DNA of 64,000 bases, from NCBI GenBank assembly GCA_038030265.1, contig CM075938.1, positions 14,795,009 to 14,859,008 on the forward strand. Direction: 5' to 3'. How positions within the stretch are numbered: the stretch's first letter is position 1; every line of letters begins with the position of its first letter. The stretch comes from Corythucha ciliata (Eukaryota; Arthropoda; Insecta; Hemiptera; Tingidae). The translations under genes were made by a program, and so were the position numbers. Below the pieces are notes generated by a model. The model did not search any database. It was not told the DNA's origin and saw only the letters and a program-made list of their open reading frames with translations. Below are positions 9,717 to 22,539 of the stretch, piece by piece.

Positions 9717-12700
9717 GTTTTATTTTATTTGTGACTGCGGTTTTGGCAGCAACGCCAATCTCAAACTATGCAATGAAAACAAAAACACAACAAGACCAAG
9801 GGTCAAACAAGGTACGGGCGAACAACAAATAAATCAATTCCTAAAAATTAAACTAAAAATCAGGAGAAAACAAAAAAAAACTTACCGAATCAACGATCAA
9901 AACACAACTGACTAGACAATATCTCAGTAGTTAGAGATGGGCCGCATAAGGGCCTCCCCCTCCCCGCAGGTCTGAGCACATTTTCAATTATGTGCGCTGA
10001 CACGGCCCCAGATCAAAAGACTTAATTAGATTCAGGCATCCCTCACCGTATCTGGACGCATGACGCGTAATTTATAGAAATTCAAGCAACGTAAGCTTCA
10101 AGCCCTTCTTTTGCTCGTGGAGCAGTTTTACGCTATCAGACACGTCGGTTGCCGATAAGTGGTTTTTAAACTCAGACTGACGAGTCGAGGGAGGCAAGTG
10201 TTCGCGAACACGCACTCGTATTAACACGCGTATAGTCGAATATTTCCTACACTGCATGACTATCGATTACGTGGCCGAGAAAACGATTGGAGTGTCTTAA
10301 TAAAACTGCCTTTATTAGACTGCCTTGATTGGACTGCCTTGATTGAACTGTCTTGATTTTTCGTAGTTCCCACCGCTTCTTCGATGGGTGTGGGGCGAGG
10401 TATTGGAGTTATTATTCAAGAGAATAAAAAAGACGTTGCCTCTCCACTGCGATCAACCGTCTTGATTTTCACTGACTCATTTGCACCAGGCAGGCGTGGA
10501 TCCAGAGTCGACTCAGGGGTTCAACCACAGCAAATCTCCAGCCACAAGAAGCTTTAACCTTATAAAAGGCTCCAACTACAGCAGTGCACCGCCCACTTCT
10601 CACCGATCCCAGTCAATGCCGCATAGCCAATCAAGCCACGAACCGAAGCCAACGATAGCTGTTCGCGTTCATTAGCCCAAAAGTGTGTTCGTTCAGCCTA
10701 GTTACTTGTGTTTCAGTCCCAAAAAATAGAGACGTTTAGCAACACCACCGCTAACCCTAACGCAAACGATAAATCAGTCGTTGCTTGGTATACGAAACAT
10801 CTGATTGGTTGAATTTTTTTTTTTTGAGTGCGTCCCCGCACCAAAAGTTTCCGGAGGGTGTAACAGGAGAGTGCTAAAACTCACTAATAAATAAAGCTGT
10901 TCCCGTTAATTAAGCTTCAAGGCACTCAACTAACGATGCTTCCAAATTTGAAGGAAAAACTGCCAAATCAACCGGTGAGTTAGCTACAGCTGCCATACAA
11001 AAGTGCCCGAAACTTAGCTCCTAAAATTTATTAATCTGCCCGGTGGCTACTATACCTACTTCAATTACAGAACTCGAGTTCAATCCCAAAATCTTAGTTT
11101 TGGCTCAGATATTTTTTATTTGAGGGAGTGAATAGGAATTTCTCACCGTGAATCCGGTGGTTCGATCAAATATCCCCAAGAAACCGTATGATCGGTCTAT
11201 AATTAGTTTACCACGTAATTGGTGATTCCAAAACGCGCTAAGATTTCGGCCATCTCAACAAATAATGAAAACACTCCGCTCCGCCAAATGCGATTTGGAA
11301 TCGCCGATAGCGGCCCTTAATGTGCATTTCAACCGGCCCCAGGAGAACTTTCTCCTGTCGTGGGATCTCAAGCATTTTTTTTTTTTTTTTTTTTCTTCGG
11401 GAGGCACAACATACTCTTGTCGTCATAGGAACTGTCAATTGCGCACCAAAAACTGTCTATTCACGCTCGAACCGGATTGTCTGAAATAACGAGGAAAATA
11501 TACTTCAAAATGTGACATATTCGCTTTTTATCCCGTATATTTTTCTCACTCGCAATCGGAATGAAATTATCGTCGTGAGGGAGACTCCTTTTCAGTGTCA
11601 CACGCTTTTTTTTTTATTTGTTTACCCACCGGTAAAAAGAGAGATCTTTGAGAAAAGAGACAAATCTAATCTGGATGGGTTGGGGGGGTGAGAGGGCAAA
11701 GTCACCCAAAGTTACACGTGCCTCGGTTGTCCTGTTCATCCCCAGCGCTGTGAAGTTCTTTCCACGTCACAAACCCAATCAAAATAAGAAACGCCCTTCA
11801 AACTGTCTTGACAGATTTAACTCGTACAGCGTGTAGGGCGGTTTTGCAAAGTATAAAAATAAGAGCGCCAATGCTAGAAAAAGCTAAAAATATAAAAACG
11901 AAAAGAGCTATTACATTACTACCACGCCAACAATGCACTTAACTTCCTCTTTTCTCTCGCACTGAGCTTTGCTCTCTATCAGGAAAATGAAAAACAGTTA
12001 CGGAAAGAGGTCACGTACACTTACGTCTCACGCTCTCCCCCTTTAGCACGATCATAGGAAAAAGAAATAATGGAAGAGGTGGAGAACAATGGCCCCAGTA
12101 CAGTGGGAGTTGGCCGAGGAAAAGCTCTCTGTTTTTAATTTTATATTTCCCAAACTCATGCTTCATTTGATGAAAAACAGCTACGCGGATCCGCGGCACG
12201 CGGATTAACTATGCGTATTTACCCCCAGCGAATGGTTACTGCTGGGAAGCTAGGTGGGGGGGAGTGTGGAATGAGCCAGAAAAAAAAACAGGGGCATTGT
12301 GATGTTGATAGTGAAGGGGGGGGGGGTTATGGTAAGGAGTGGGTCATGAATAAAGATGAAACCAATATGGCAACACTTCGACCTCGCCTTCATTCATTCT
12401 CTCTCTCGCTCTCTATGAACCAAAATACAGAGCAGGTGGTTTTTGTGTTGGAAAACGGGCAGAGTCCAGGGGGTTCACGTTCGGAAAAATTGGGGCCAAG
12501 CCTTTATGCTTTTATTTACCCTTGCCAAACTCGTCTATTCACCCCCCCCCTTGCCCCCCAAACAGTATATTTCTTTGGAGGCATCTCTATCGAGTACTCT
12601 AACCGCGGTATAGACGTCAACAATCGTTATGACACCCAAACTCAAGAATCGAGCCGACTCTCTGTTGAAACGATCGAAAATACTATTACCAGCCAAATAA

Positions 12701-15040
12701 AAAACCTTTTTAATTACTACTTTTAGTGGCATTGGCAGTAAATAACCAATAGTAGCTCTTTAATTGGTTTCTAATACTCCGGTTTGTCGAGAAATGACAG
12801 TGCTTAATCGTGGATTAACCTGGAATAAGGGCAAATTCATATAGAAAGCGGTAAAAGAACGTGGAAGGTTGGGATGCACAAAGAATCGTCTGAAGAATGG
12901 TTGCGAAAAAGAAAATTAGGGCAGCCGCGAGCAAAAAATCGATGATCGGCATCAAAAGAAACTTACGAGAAGTAAGTGGCAGCAGAGACGTAATGGCGGT
13001 AGAGGGGAGGTTACGAAATCGTAAATTACTTTTCCATTTCTACCTTTGCCTCTGTTGCAAAATGAGTTGCCATCAAAATAATTTATCTCCCTTTTCCTTC
13101 TCAAAATGCCCTCAGGGTCTTCCTATTGAAAGGAAACAAGAGACAGTTCAGTCTCATCTCCTCTTCGTGGAATTGCCTTGAATTAATTTAAGCGTGGAAG
13201 GGCGTAACGTACGGTAAAGTGAATTATTGGAGCGTTTTTTTTTTTGTTTTCATTCATGAATGACGCCAATTAAGGTTTTGATATTCGATGCCAGACGTTG
13301 TCCCCATACAATCAACGTTGTCATTCCAATTTACCCGCGCGGCTTTCCTCCAATAAGTCAGACCTTTCCCGTTGCGTCGTGTGTGAAGCGCTTGTCCTAT
13401 TTATCCAAGACAGTCAAACTTCCCCCCACCCCATCACCCTCAAGCGAATACCTGTCCCGTTGGAGGAGATGAGTTCCCGCGTAATTATCACACGCCAGGG
13501 GGCGGGGGTGAGTGAGAGGGCACAGTTTCAAGTGGCTTCCTGTCTCTCATGTTCGTCTACCTTGATGGTTCAAAGGCAGAACAAATGAAACCACATTGCT
13601 GAATGGGTACATAGGGTAAATGTTCAACTTGAAGGAGAGTGAGAGAGGCGATTCACTTGGAAAAGAAGGTCTGAGTGTGTTGGCGTACTGTGAGGAGTGA
13701 TTTGGGGGGGGGGGGGCTATCAATAAATAGAATTCGCGACATGCTTTGAAAGCACAGTCATTCTCAGGTTGTTAAGGTTGGAGCTAAATTGGCCCAAATG
13801 ATTTATAAACAGGCTGCTATTTTCCTATGTTGTTCTTGACTAATTATGTGTTAATAAACCGCTTTCTGTCGTCCTACTGAGTAAAATGATGTACCCACTT
13901 TTTTAAAAAAATACACAATTTTTCCGTGTAATTTCTTAAATGTTACAAGCCTCATATTTCTCAGATTACATTACAACAATGCAAATGTCGAGAGCAAATT
14001 AGAATTCAAATCTCATCTCGGACTAATCTCTACAACAGTCAAGAGCGTAAGTAAAAGCGTAGACTGCGTAATAAAGGGATTTGAAGACTATTAAAAGGCA
14101 GGACAAAGGGGTGGATGAATCTTTGCCTCTTCGTTGAAGAGGAACTAGAGAGCCCCAGAGTAGGGGCGGATGTGAAAAGAAAGCATTTTGGATTATTATG
14201 TTCTCCCAAACTGAACATCAAAACATCAAATCACAAAACTCAGTGGTGGTGTGAAAGGCGGTGGGGGGGAGGGAGCAGGGATAATGCGCTGTCTGTTCAT
14301 TGAGAGAGAATTTTGAGAACCCTCTTCTAAAACCGACGAGATATTTTCATGGAATAATTAGCATATGAGATCGTTATCCGAACTCTAGAGCCTTTCCTAT
14401 TTTCCTCACTAAATCCCCTCACCCCACCACCACACATACGCACTCTTATCGTGGAAAACCACTCAGAGGAATCGTCAAATTTTGTAATGACGAAGCAGGG
14501 GGTTGCAATAAGTATAGCGAGAGGGAGAAAGAAACCCTCCGGTCCTGCCAAACAGTCACAGAATTGCGAGTAATTATTTTTCAATTTTGGGGAGCATCAT
14601 CTTCTCATTTCCCCCTCCAAATTGATGGGAGGATGGTGGAGGAGAATAAATTATGATCCCAACTCCCCCATCATTTAATCCTTCGATGATTAATAGCGAT
14701 TCAAAAGCATAAGGGGAAAATCCGTTCTCTTCTCATTAGAAATTATTCTCCTGAAACTTATAATTTCCACATTATTTTTCAAGTGCTTTGAGGGTTCCCC
14801 CAATAGGGAGGAGGATGCCAAGGGAAAAATTTGTTCCTCTACCACCGAAACGAGCAGTCAGTTGTAGAACTCAGGCAAGGAGAGATTTATTTAACAAATC
14901 ATTCAAAAGTGCCTTTTTGTGGGTTAAAATTCATCAAACCATTAGGCCAAATGGGGAAGCAACGACTCGAAAAACGGCTTCTCCTACTCCTGATCGGCCA
15001 GAAGTGTGAAAAGTAACTGAACTGCCACAAAAGCGTTCAT
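9717..15040. other. Long single-copy-looking tract, no supported gene
   Basis: About 5.3 kb outside the arrays. It contains a patch of the ~17-bp CCAACCACAA-like repeat near 10505-10585, poly-T tracts near 10808 and 11376-11394, G-runs near 12310 and 13704-13716 (13 bases), and TC/CT-rich stretches. The longest frame (12211-12726, + strand) is low in complexity, resembles no family that I know, and crosses homopolymers. Introns or flanking DNA of a host gene are possible, but I see no convincing exon with splice sites. Confidence 0.4.
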
Positions 15041-15690
15041 TTTCCATCAATAGTTTATAATCCCACATTAAAACTGTCAATTTACTTTAAATACTGACAA
15101 TTCACCTATAGAAAACTAATAGACTTTAGTAGATTTATTTCTAAACTAGTCCCAGAAATTAGATTCCCGAAGGCGAACCATTCAGAAGTAAGACCGGGTG
15201 TTTAAACTGCGATTATAAAAGCCGAACTCACAACAAACTTTGCTTAAACAACAACTTTGCTTGGACATAATGTCGATAAATATACAGTTTTTTGGGTAAA
15301 ATCACGGGCTTTGCATTAAAAATACCAACCACAGTGACGAAAACTTTGAGCCCAGGCTTTCTTTGCGACCGAACATTTCAATTCTGACAGTTTCGAGGGC
15401 AAGAGCTGTCTCTAATACCGTAAGGTTCGCCTGAAACTGTTTTGGGTGGTGCGTTATTGACGATCACCCAGCCGAATCTTGGTAGTTTTGCGGCCCAGAA
15501 AGCACGTTTTCAGGCCGAAAATTGTCTGCAGCCATTTACACAGAAATCTGCGTTATGGAGCAGTCTGATTTTCTCCCGTCGTCTGATAATTATGTTAACA
15601 GGCAAGACGGCTGAAAATGAAATGCTCCGGAGTGGAATTTTATGCAAATGGAAAACGCTATAAGAAAAATACGTCAATTCGAGGTATACT
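15040..15690. repeat. Decayed repeat tract leading into block C
   Basis: Phrases such as AAAACTGTCAATTTACTT and CAGGCCGAAAATTGTCT recur loosely. A phrase ATGCAAATGGAAAACGCTAT at about 15641-15660 resembles part of the dispersed repeat at 51053-51330 (AAATGGAAAACGCTAT near 51118). Confidence 0.4.
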
Positions 15691-16830
15691 AAGGCAACTT
15701 TGTGGCTAAAACAGAGAAAATACGCTAACCCCGCAACTTTCTACAGGCTTTTGATATAGGAAAATTTTAGTAGGCACGCTAATTTGCTAATCATGGGGCA
15801 AGCACGCTGCAAAAAGTTTGGAAATATCTCTAATGTTTGCGGCTGAAACAGAAAAAAGTGCTAAGTCGTAACAAAAAACCAAAAATTTGACTATAGTAAT
15901 GAAGAAAAACGCTAATTCACGGTCAGTATTGACAAAAAGTGGTAGTTAGTGGTTACAGACATAAAATTGTGAAAAAGCAGTGGCTCATCGGTCAAAGGGC
16001 TAAGCTAATATTGAGACAACGGTTTTTCGTAATTTCTCGAGCCAACTTTGTGAGAAAAATGGGGGGGGGGGGGAAATGCGCTAATTCACACGAATGAAAC
16101 TGAAAATGAAATGCACTAAAAATCACTCATTCACGGCTAAAATTGAGAAAAAAAACCCAATTTCGCAGATGTATATAGTACTGAGGAAATTGGGGCAAAA
16201 TGGTAATTCGCAGCTAAAAAAAAACATTTACCCATTTGCGGATTAATTTGAGATAATTCGATTTATGCGAGTGATGATTCGCGGTTAAATTAAAATGAAG
16301 AATAATCCGCGTAAAAAAAATTATGAAAAGCCTGATTCGTAGCTAAAATTGAGAAAAAACGCTAATTTGCTTTGAAAAAGTTAGGGAAATCGCGGCTAAA
16401 ATGAAAGAATGGAGAGAAAGTGCTTATGAAGTGCTCAAATCAAGAAAGAACGCTAAATCGCGGATATAATTGAGAAAATCTGTTAACTGACAATAACCCG
16501 CTAATTCCCTGCTAAAATTGAGATAAGCCACTCATTCGCGCAGCTATAAAATCGAAGAAAACGGAAAAAATTGTGAAATTATTTGCGGCTAAAATTGGAA
16601 AAAAGTGCTAAAATCGACAAAAACCGCTGACTCCCAGGTAAATTTGGGGACCTCCGCTGATCTACGGCTAAAAAAGATTGAAAGCGCAGCTAAAATCGAG
16701 GTACACTCCCATACGCGGATCAGTTGGAGATTATTCTTGGCCAAAATTGAGAAAAGCGCTTATTCTTTATGCTGTGATGAATCACGGAAAACATGCAGAA
16801 GTAACGCTAATTGGCGGATATGAGATTTGC
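15690..16830 (+). repeat. Array block C of the ~30-bp degenerate repeat
   Basis: The block shows plus-orientation units (GCTAATTCGCGGCTAAAATT then GAGAAAAAACGC), well seen at 16130-16600. A 13-base G-run at 16061-16073 interrupts it. Units differ by substitutions and by length of the A-run, so no two neighbours that I checked are identical. Confidence 0.75.
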
Positions 16831-16904
16831 AGATTTGCCGTAGAGTGAAACAAATTTTGCAGCTCCAGCTATTCAAAAACTTACTTCACTCGGTTCAGCC
16901 GTTT

Positions 16905-17046
16905 AAGAATAGTATGTTACGATACGAGTGTGGAACGCACTTCATTCCGTTCGATTGTGAGAGTTAGCGCACGAGGTGTAGCCGAGTGCCGGTAATCACA
17001 CGAGTTCGGAGTGAAAAGTGCCGTACGATTATCGTACACTATTCTT
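16905..17046. mobile_element. 142-bp MITE-like inverted-repeat element
   Basis: The left end AAGAATAGTATGTTACGAT is mirrored at the right end as ATCGTACACTATTCTT, with one small gap. Inner arms also pair loosely (ACGAGTGTG against CACACGAGT). It lies immediately after block C. I see no clear target duplication and no coding capacity. Confidence 0.6.
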
Positions 17047-17151
17047 CCTACACCAGTACACTACTATTAATATATAAAATAACAAGGCTACGAACACCCA
17101 ACGTTTTTAATACAACATAGCTTCCAACTGGCGGCGACTAGCAAAAGTACG

Positions 17152-17249
17152 GAGCGTGCGGAATAATTCTGCAAGCTGGGAAAAACAACGGAGCGCGCGT
17201 AATTAGCGCGTGTAATTGGCATGCGGAATGTCATCAATTCCGCACGCTC
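17152..17249. repeat. Short inverted repeat, GAGCGTGCGGAAT arms
   Basis: GAGCGTGCGGAAT at 17152-17164 is repeated as its exact reverse complement at 17237-17249. The loop contains GCGCGCGTAATTAGCGCG, itself nearly self-complementary. It could be a small MITE or the remnant of a larger one. Confidence 0.55.
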
Positions 17250-17309
17250 AGCTGCCTTTGAACGTGCGTAAGAGGCTGATTCCAGGTGGGGTGTAGGAAA
17301 ATGAATTTA

Positions 17310-17600
17310 GCGTGTTTTGCAATTTAAAACGTGAATTTTACGGGTATTGGTGATCAAAACAAATTTTGCGGGACTTTCACTTTCGGGTCATTATTGTCAA
17401 GGGCTTGACTATTCGAACAAAATGAGTTTCGTGGATTTCATTCTTTCATAAATCAATCTAGAGACTTATTCGTCGCTTTAAAAAACCAATTTCACAGGTT
17501 TGACACTCTCAAAAATAAATTTCTCGGATTTTGTTTGGTCACGTAACTACTTTTGTCGATTTGACTCACTGTTCCTGAAGTTTCGCGGGGTTGGCAACAC
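17310..17600. repeat. Degenerate array, 'AAATTTTGCGGG...TTTGACTC' type
   Basis: Phrases resembling CACAGGTTTGACTCTC and AAATTTCTCGGATTTTG recur at irregular spacing. The vocabulary matches 5640-6190 and 49900-50220. Confidence 0.45.
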
Positions 17601-20600
17601 TGTCGGCGTTAAATTCACGCTACCGCTGAAACCTGGCCCTTTATTCCCCTCACCCTTTATTCGAAGAATTGCCTGGCTAAAAATTTGTATCTTTTTTTTT
17701 CATCGTGTCGTTGAAATCCGCAGCATTCTGTTGAATATTTTTGCATAAACCATCCTAATTATGCCAATCACCCCCCCACTAATGGCCGTGTCCTGTACGA
17801 TGATCCGTGAAAGAAACCGCTGGCTGAAGTGGTCTATGAAGACGCTGGACACGAAAAGGCACGCTGCCTTTGTTGGGCCCAGGGCCCATCGCAAACCTGG
17901 GCACCTAATGATCTTCATCAGCTAATTTTGTGCGTCTCCCGGCACCTTGGAGACTGCCAATTTTATCCCTAAAGCTCACTTTTCAGCTACCAAAGCATTT
18001 TTTGGGAGTGACCATGCAACATGATCGACCAGTTTTCAACACAGACTCACTTGATGCCGGCTGTGAAACTGATTAATCTGACTGGACTTGGGAATTTGAA
18101 AATCATTATTCGCAACCGCCACGCTGACACTGGCGCAACGAATAATTTCGACGGTCATTGCCGATTTCCCTGTTTGGACATCTCTTTTGCTGGTCCTCTA
18201 CTCCTCTCTCCGGGGAGCTAGGAGTTCCGGCCTGCACTTACGCAAAGTCACAAGGCCAGTTGTATAGCTCTTCTTGAAGTGCGTGCTGCCCACCCTCTTC
18301 TATCCCGTAAATTCCTGCTTAAATTGACTGTTTTATTTTTTTACTGCTCGTGTTTGACCAAATAAATAGGTTCTGCCTGGCTGACAGTTTGAGCATTGTT
18401 CGAGGGAATCATAAGCCACGTCCGTGGGCCAAAACCGTTCAAGCCGCACACTTTGACATTCTTTGCGCCAACAGTTCCCGAAATACGGCAGTTTTGAATG
18501 AAAATGAAGTCGGGTTTCATGAGTGTGACAATACAGTAGCCACAGAAGAATAAAAAAAAAAAGTGTAATTTTCACGATTTACCACTCTCAGGCTCTCACT
18601 CTTAAAAAAGATTTACGGGCAGTTGGACATTGAAGAGCGCCCTCTTTTTTCCACCTTTTTGCTTATCCACAGGTTTTTTTTTCTTTACAAACCCTTTTAA
18701 GAATTAAAAGTGCTCTCTTTGTTCTTCGATCAGAAAACTTTCCTTTATTCTTATACCGAATAAATTCTGTAGAAAAAAATTGAAACTCCTTTAAACCCTT
18801 TAAACCGTGCGTTGTGTGGGAAAATGCTGTCGATTTCGCTCTTGACTGGACGGGGGTGATGAAAGAGGGTGGGAGGGAACTTAAATGAGTTTTTTTTTTC
18901 TTCCCTCTCTTTTCGCACAATGATGAAAGGATGACTTTCAACCAAAAGTGAAAAGTGTGAGCAATGTGTCCTTAACAAAGTGCTTCCACTTCAGACGGAC
19001 TTTGAACTTTTTTTTTGTTGTAGAGAGTGAAGTGTCTTCTGGGGCCTAAAGGAGTGCGTTCTCTGTTTTCTCTTTTGATGTGACTTGTGTCAGCAAACAA
19101 AAGACTCCCCACACCGTCTCTTGGTGGGGAGAGGGATGGGATAATTATAACGAGTCCAGACAACTTTTGTTACAATGTTAAATCCACATTGACTTTTCGT
19201 CAATAAAGAGAAGTGAGATGAAGATATAAAGAGAGAGTGAAAAGAGCCTGTTGCGTGAAGGATTTGAAAGCTTTTGAAAGGACGGGAGTGGTGGGGGTTA
19301 GGGGTGGAATTGGTTGTGGAAGAGTCTGACGGTGTGGGGAGGGTTGATTTGAAGGTTTTTCACGATTCCATTACAGATTAGAAACGTGGTGAAGTAGGGT
19401 CTTAATGAAAAAGAATTTAAACATTCCCTTTCATTTCTCTTTGAGGGCTCGTCAAAGCTTGGCTGGGGATACTGAATTAATGCTCTAAGAGCAATCTTAA
19501 TAACTTTTTTCCTTCGCTAGCACTGCATTAGATTCAAAAAAGCTTTTTTTATTTTTTATTTTTTTTTCCTTTTTTTTGTGAAAAAAAGAAAATCCCAGTT
19601 AAAACCGTTTCTTTATCTTTCAACCCAGTTCCTTCCATTCGAGACATTTTACATGAATATGCGCCTATCTATGAGGTTCTTTTTATTCACATTAATGCAC
19701 GGTTGCATAACTCCCTCCTCAACTCCCTTCGATATCAAACGTGAGAAAAGGAAAATGAAAATATTCTCGTTCCCTTCTGTTCCACCCCCAGCGTTTTTTC
19801 GTACCTCACATTGCCAAACGACCATTACCACATTGAGCCTTCCCTTCCTTTGGACCCGACCCTGTTCAACGAACGAGGAAGGCCCTAAGAGCCTTTAATG
19901 CCATCCCCCCTCACTACACCACACCCGAAACACCAACCAATCATATCCTATCAAGAAACTCACACACCATCCCTTCAAACACTCCGGCAGACTCTCAATT
20001 CAAAACTTTTTCTCTTTTCTTCTTTGAAAGAGAAAATGGCCCGTTGAAGGAAAATACCGTGGCTTCCTCCTCAGTTTACCCCACCAACAGCCTCACACCC
20101 CTTCGACAACGTTTCACAGAAACTCCGACAAAAATATGGTAGTCTCTTTCCGCCCTTTCCCTAGACCTTCCCACCAATAACTGGGTCTTTCCCTTGACGG
20201 CCGTTTCGATATTAATACAGTTCTTAATTTTTTTTTTTTTCAAAGGAACTAGTCCAATCAAGCTCCATGCATCTTTAAACTGCTTTTTTTTGTTCTCAAA
20301 GAAATTAAAAGAAGCTGAATGGTTAAGTATTACCTTGGGGATGGGGGGGTACCTCCTTTCCCGGAAAAATAATTCATTATTGTGATTCTGCAGCTTTTAA
20401 GCTAAATAGAATTGATACATTTTGTTAGCATTTTAATGCATAGCTGGCTATTTCAAATCCTTATTAGGCGGATTTCGGTTCAAATAATTTCACGGGTTTG
20501 GCTTATTCAGTACCCTAATTTTTCAATCCAAGAGACCACAGACCACTGAAGCATCTTCTAGCTACAAATGACTTTTTTCTGTAATAACGGTCAACATAAG

Positions 20601-20645
20601 GGATGACTCTACCATATTTTACACGCTCAATAGTCACGTATTAAG
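17600..20645. other. Single-copy-looking tract, no supported gene
   Basis: The tract is rich in long T- and A-runs (for example 17690-17700 and 19545-19590) and pyrimidine tracts. Open frames are below 110 codons and none resembles a known protein. Nothing else can be supported here. Confidence 0.4.
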
Positions 20646-20649
20646 CCAG

Positions 20650-20837
20650 CTCCACACATGCGGTATTCGCCGAGCACCGAGCAGATGCTCGTCGATTTCC
20701 TAGTTGTGTGAAGGGGTGCTCGGTACTTGGCGAATGCCGAACACTCTTGCTCGGGCCAGTGCCGGTTTTTTGCTCACTGCAAAGGAGACGAATATAGGAG
20801 GCTAGCGATGCGCAGAACGAACTCCGAATGTGTGGAT
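20650..20837. mobile_element. Probable MITE with CTCCACACATGCGG ends
   Basis: CTCCACACATGCGG at 20650-20663 faces CCGAATGTGTGGAT at 20824-20837, an inverted pair with two mismatches. GC-rich internal words such as CTCGG(T/C)ATTCG and GAGCACCGAGCAGATGCTCG recur inside and just beyond the right end, up to about 20895. Non-coding; superfamily unknown. Confidence 0.45.
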
Positions 20838-21414
20838 CAACGAGCTCGCCACTCGCCGATTACCTAGACGAGTAGCTCGGCATTCGTTGGTAATGAATGG
20901 GCGAAATCCGTTGACGCTTTTGGGGAGCTGCAGACCTCACGAAATTGGGTTCAAAGGTGCCATAATATCCACGATATTTTGGTCTTTGAATTGCTTAACC
21001 TGCGGAATGGCTTTTATAAACGAGTCAAAGGTGAATCTGGATGTTGAATCATCTAAACAGCAACTTTCCGTAATAGTTGCGAGAAGGGCAAATCGCCCTG
21101 GGCCCCACATCAGGAGGAGGCCCCGAAAGGCTTTTTCAATATAGTAAAACAAGGAAAAGTTCTATGTTTATGGATGTAGGTGAAAAGGATAGACGGCTGG
21201 ACAGCGATTTGGCTCCTATCGACATTTTCAGTATAACAACGCAGCTGATCAGGAAAGAGTATGGCTGAATATTCGATTGAACCCACGAAAGCTCTATTAT
21301 GATGGCTCGAATTAAAAACATTCACCGCCTTCTGCCCCTTCGGGAGGCGCGACTAAAATAGTAAAATTACGCCGACCCCCGGATTCATTAAGTCATGTAA
21401 GGAGCTTGTGGAGG

Positions 21415-22195
21415 ACAAAACTGAAAAAAAAGCACTAACCCATAGCTAAAATTAAAAATAAATTGCTAATGCAGAGCTGAAATTTAAAAAAAATACGGTT
21501 AATATCGAGAAAATCACTAATTAACGCGACTTGAATTCCGAAAAAATGCTAATTTTGAGCTCAAATTGAGTAAAAGGGGTAATTTTCGGGTAAAATTTAG
21601 GTGAATCACTAATTTGCGAATAACGTGAGCTAGGCAGAAATGTAAAAAAACAAAAAAAAAAAAAAAACGCGTTAATTTGTGGCTAATATTGAGAAAATCA
21701 CTATTTTGGTTTGGATAAAATAAAATAAAACGCAAATTCTCAGCTAAAATTGAAATAAGTGCTAATTCACAGCTGAAATAGGAATAATTCAGTAATTTTC
21801 AGCCAAAATTGAGGAAAACGCGTGCCATTCGTGGCTAAAATTGAGACAAAATTGCTAATTCACAGAATAAAAACGCTAATGCGCTGTTAAAATTGAGAAA
21901 AAACGCTAATTCGTGGCTAAAATTGAGGAATGCCACTGGTTTGCGAGTAAAGTGTGATAACAGCTCTAAATCGAGGCTAAATATTAGGAAATTTTCACTT
22001 TTCGTCAAAAATTGAAAAGCACACGACGATTCGTAGTTTTTTAAGGCTAAACTTGGGGATTAGCGCTAATTCTTGGCTCTAGGTGAGAAACATTGTTAAT
22101 TTGGGCCTGAAACTGAGAAATATCGATAATTTATAGCTTGAAAAAAGAAGAAAATACTAATTTGAGGCTAAAATGTAAAACGGTCTTAATTGAAT
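21415..22195 (+). repeat. Array block D, first part
   Basis: Plus-orientation units are especially clear at 21700-21940, for example GCTAATTCGTGGCTAAAATT near 21905. The block is interrupted at 22223-22500 by the tRNA-bearing element and resumes near 22560. Confidence 0.75.
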
Positions 22196-22222
22196 TTAGA
22201 AGACCCATTCTCCGGACAGTTA

Positions 22223-22500
22223 GGAGATTACTCCCCTTCTCACTGCACTAAGCTATACACAATTGTGAATTCGAGGGAGTGGGGAGGCTGAAAATAAAGA
22301 AATTAATATTTAAATTAAATACTTACTTCTTTACTTTTTTTTAGTTCCGAGAAAAAATTGCTCCCCACGTGGGATTCGTACCCACGACCTCCTAGTTTCA
22401 TGCCAGATGCTCTTACCAACTGAGCTATCCAGGGAGTCAGGGATTCACAGTTGTGACTATGGTGGTGCGGTGAGGAGAGGAGTAATCCCCTAAATGTCAG
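22223..22500. mobile_element. Inverted-repeat element enclosing a tRNA-like module
   Basis: The left arm at about 22223-22277 (ending ACACAATTGTGAATTC) pairs with the right arm at about 22441-22500, whose reverse complement reads GACATTTAGGGGATTACTCC and then TCTCCTCACCGCACC. A tRNA-like sequence on the - strand sits against the right arm. Array sequence flanks both sides. A tRNA-containing foldback, or a SINE captured by an inverted-repeat element, both fit. Confidence 0.6.
22362..22435 (-). other. tRNA-like module (SINE head or tRNA pseudogene)
   Basis: On the - strand the sequence has an A-box-like TAGCTCAGTTGG, a D stem GCTC/GAGC, an anticodon stem TCTGG/CTAGG with a 7-base loop, and a T arm GTGGG-TACGAAT-CCCAC. 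The acceptor arm pairs in six of seven positions. The anticodon loop reads CATGAAA, so position 33 is A where T is almost universal. That and its place inside an inverted-repeat element argue against a functional tRNA gene. Confidence 0.65.
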
Positions 22501-22539
22501 TAAATAGGGTCATCCAAGCTCAATTATTCAATTAATTGC

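Noticed and set aside
12211..12726. 171-codon protein-coding gene
   Set aside because: The frame runs through several homopolymers, has low-complexity segments, and shows no family motif.
22362..22435. Functional tRNA gene
   Set aside because: Position 33 is A instead of T, one acceptor pair is broken, and it lies in an inverted-repeat element.
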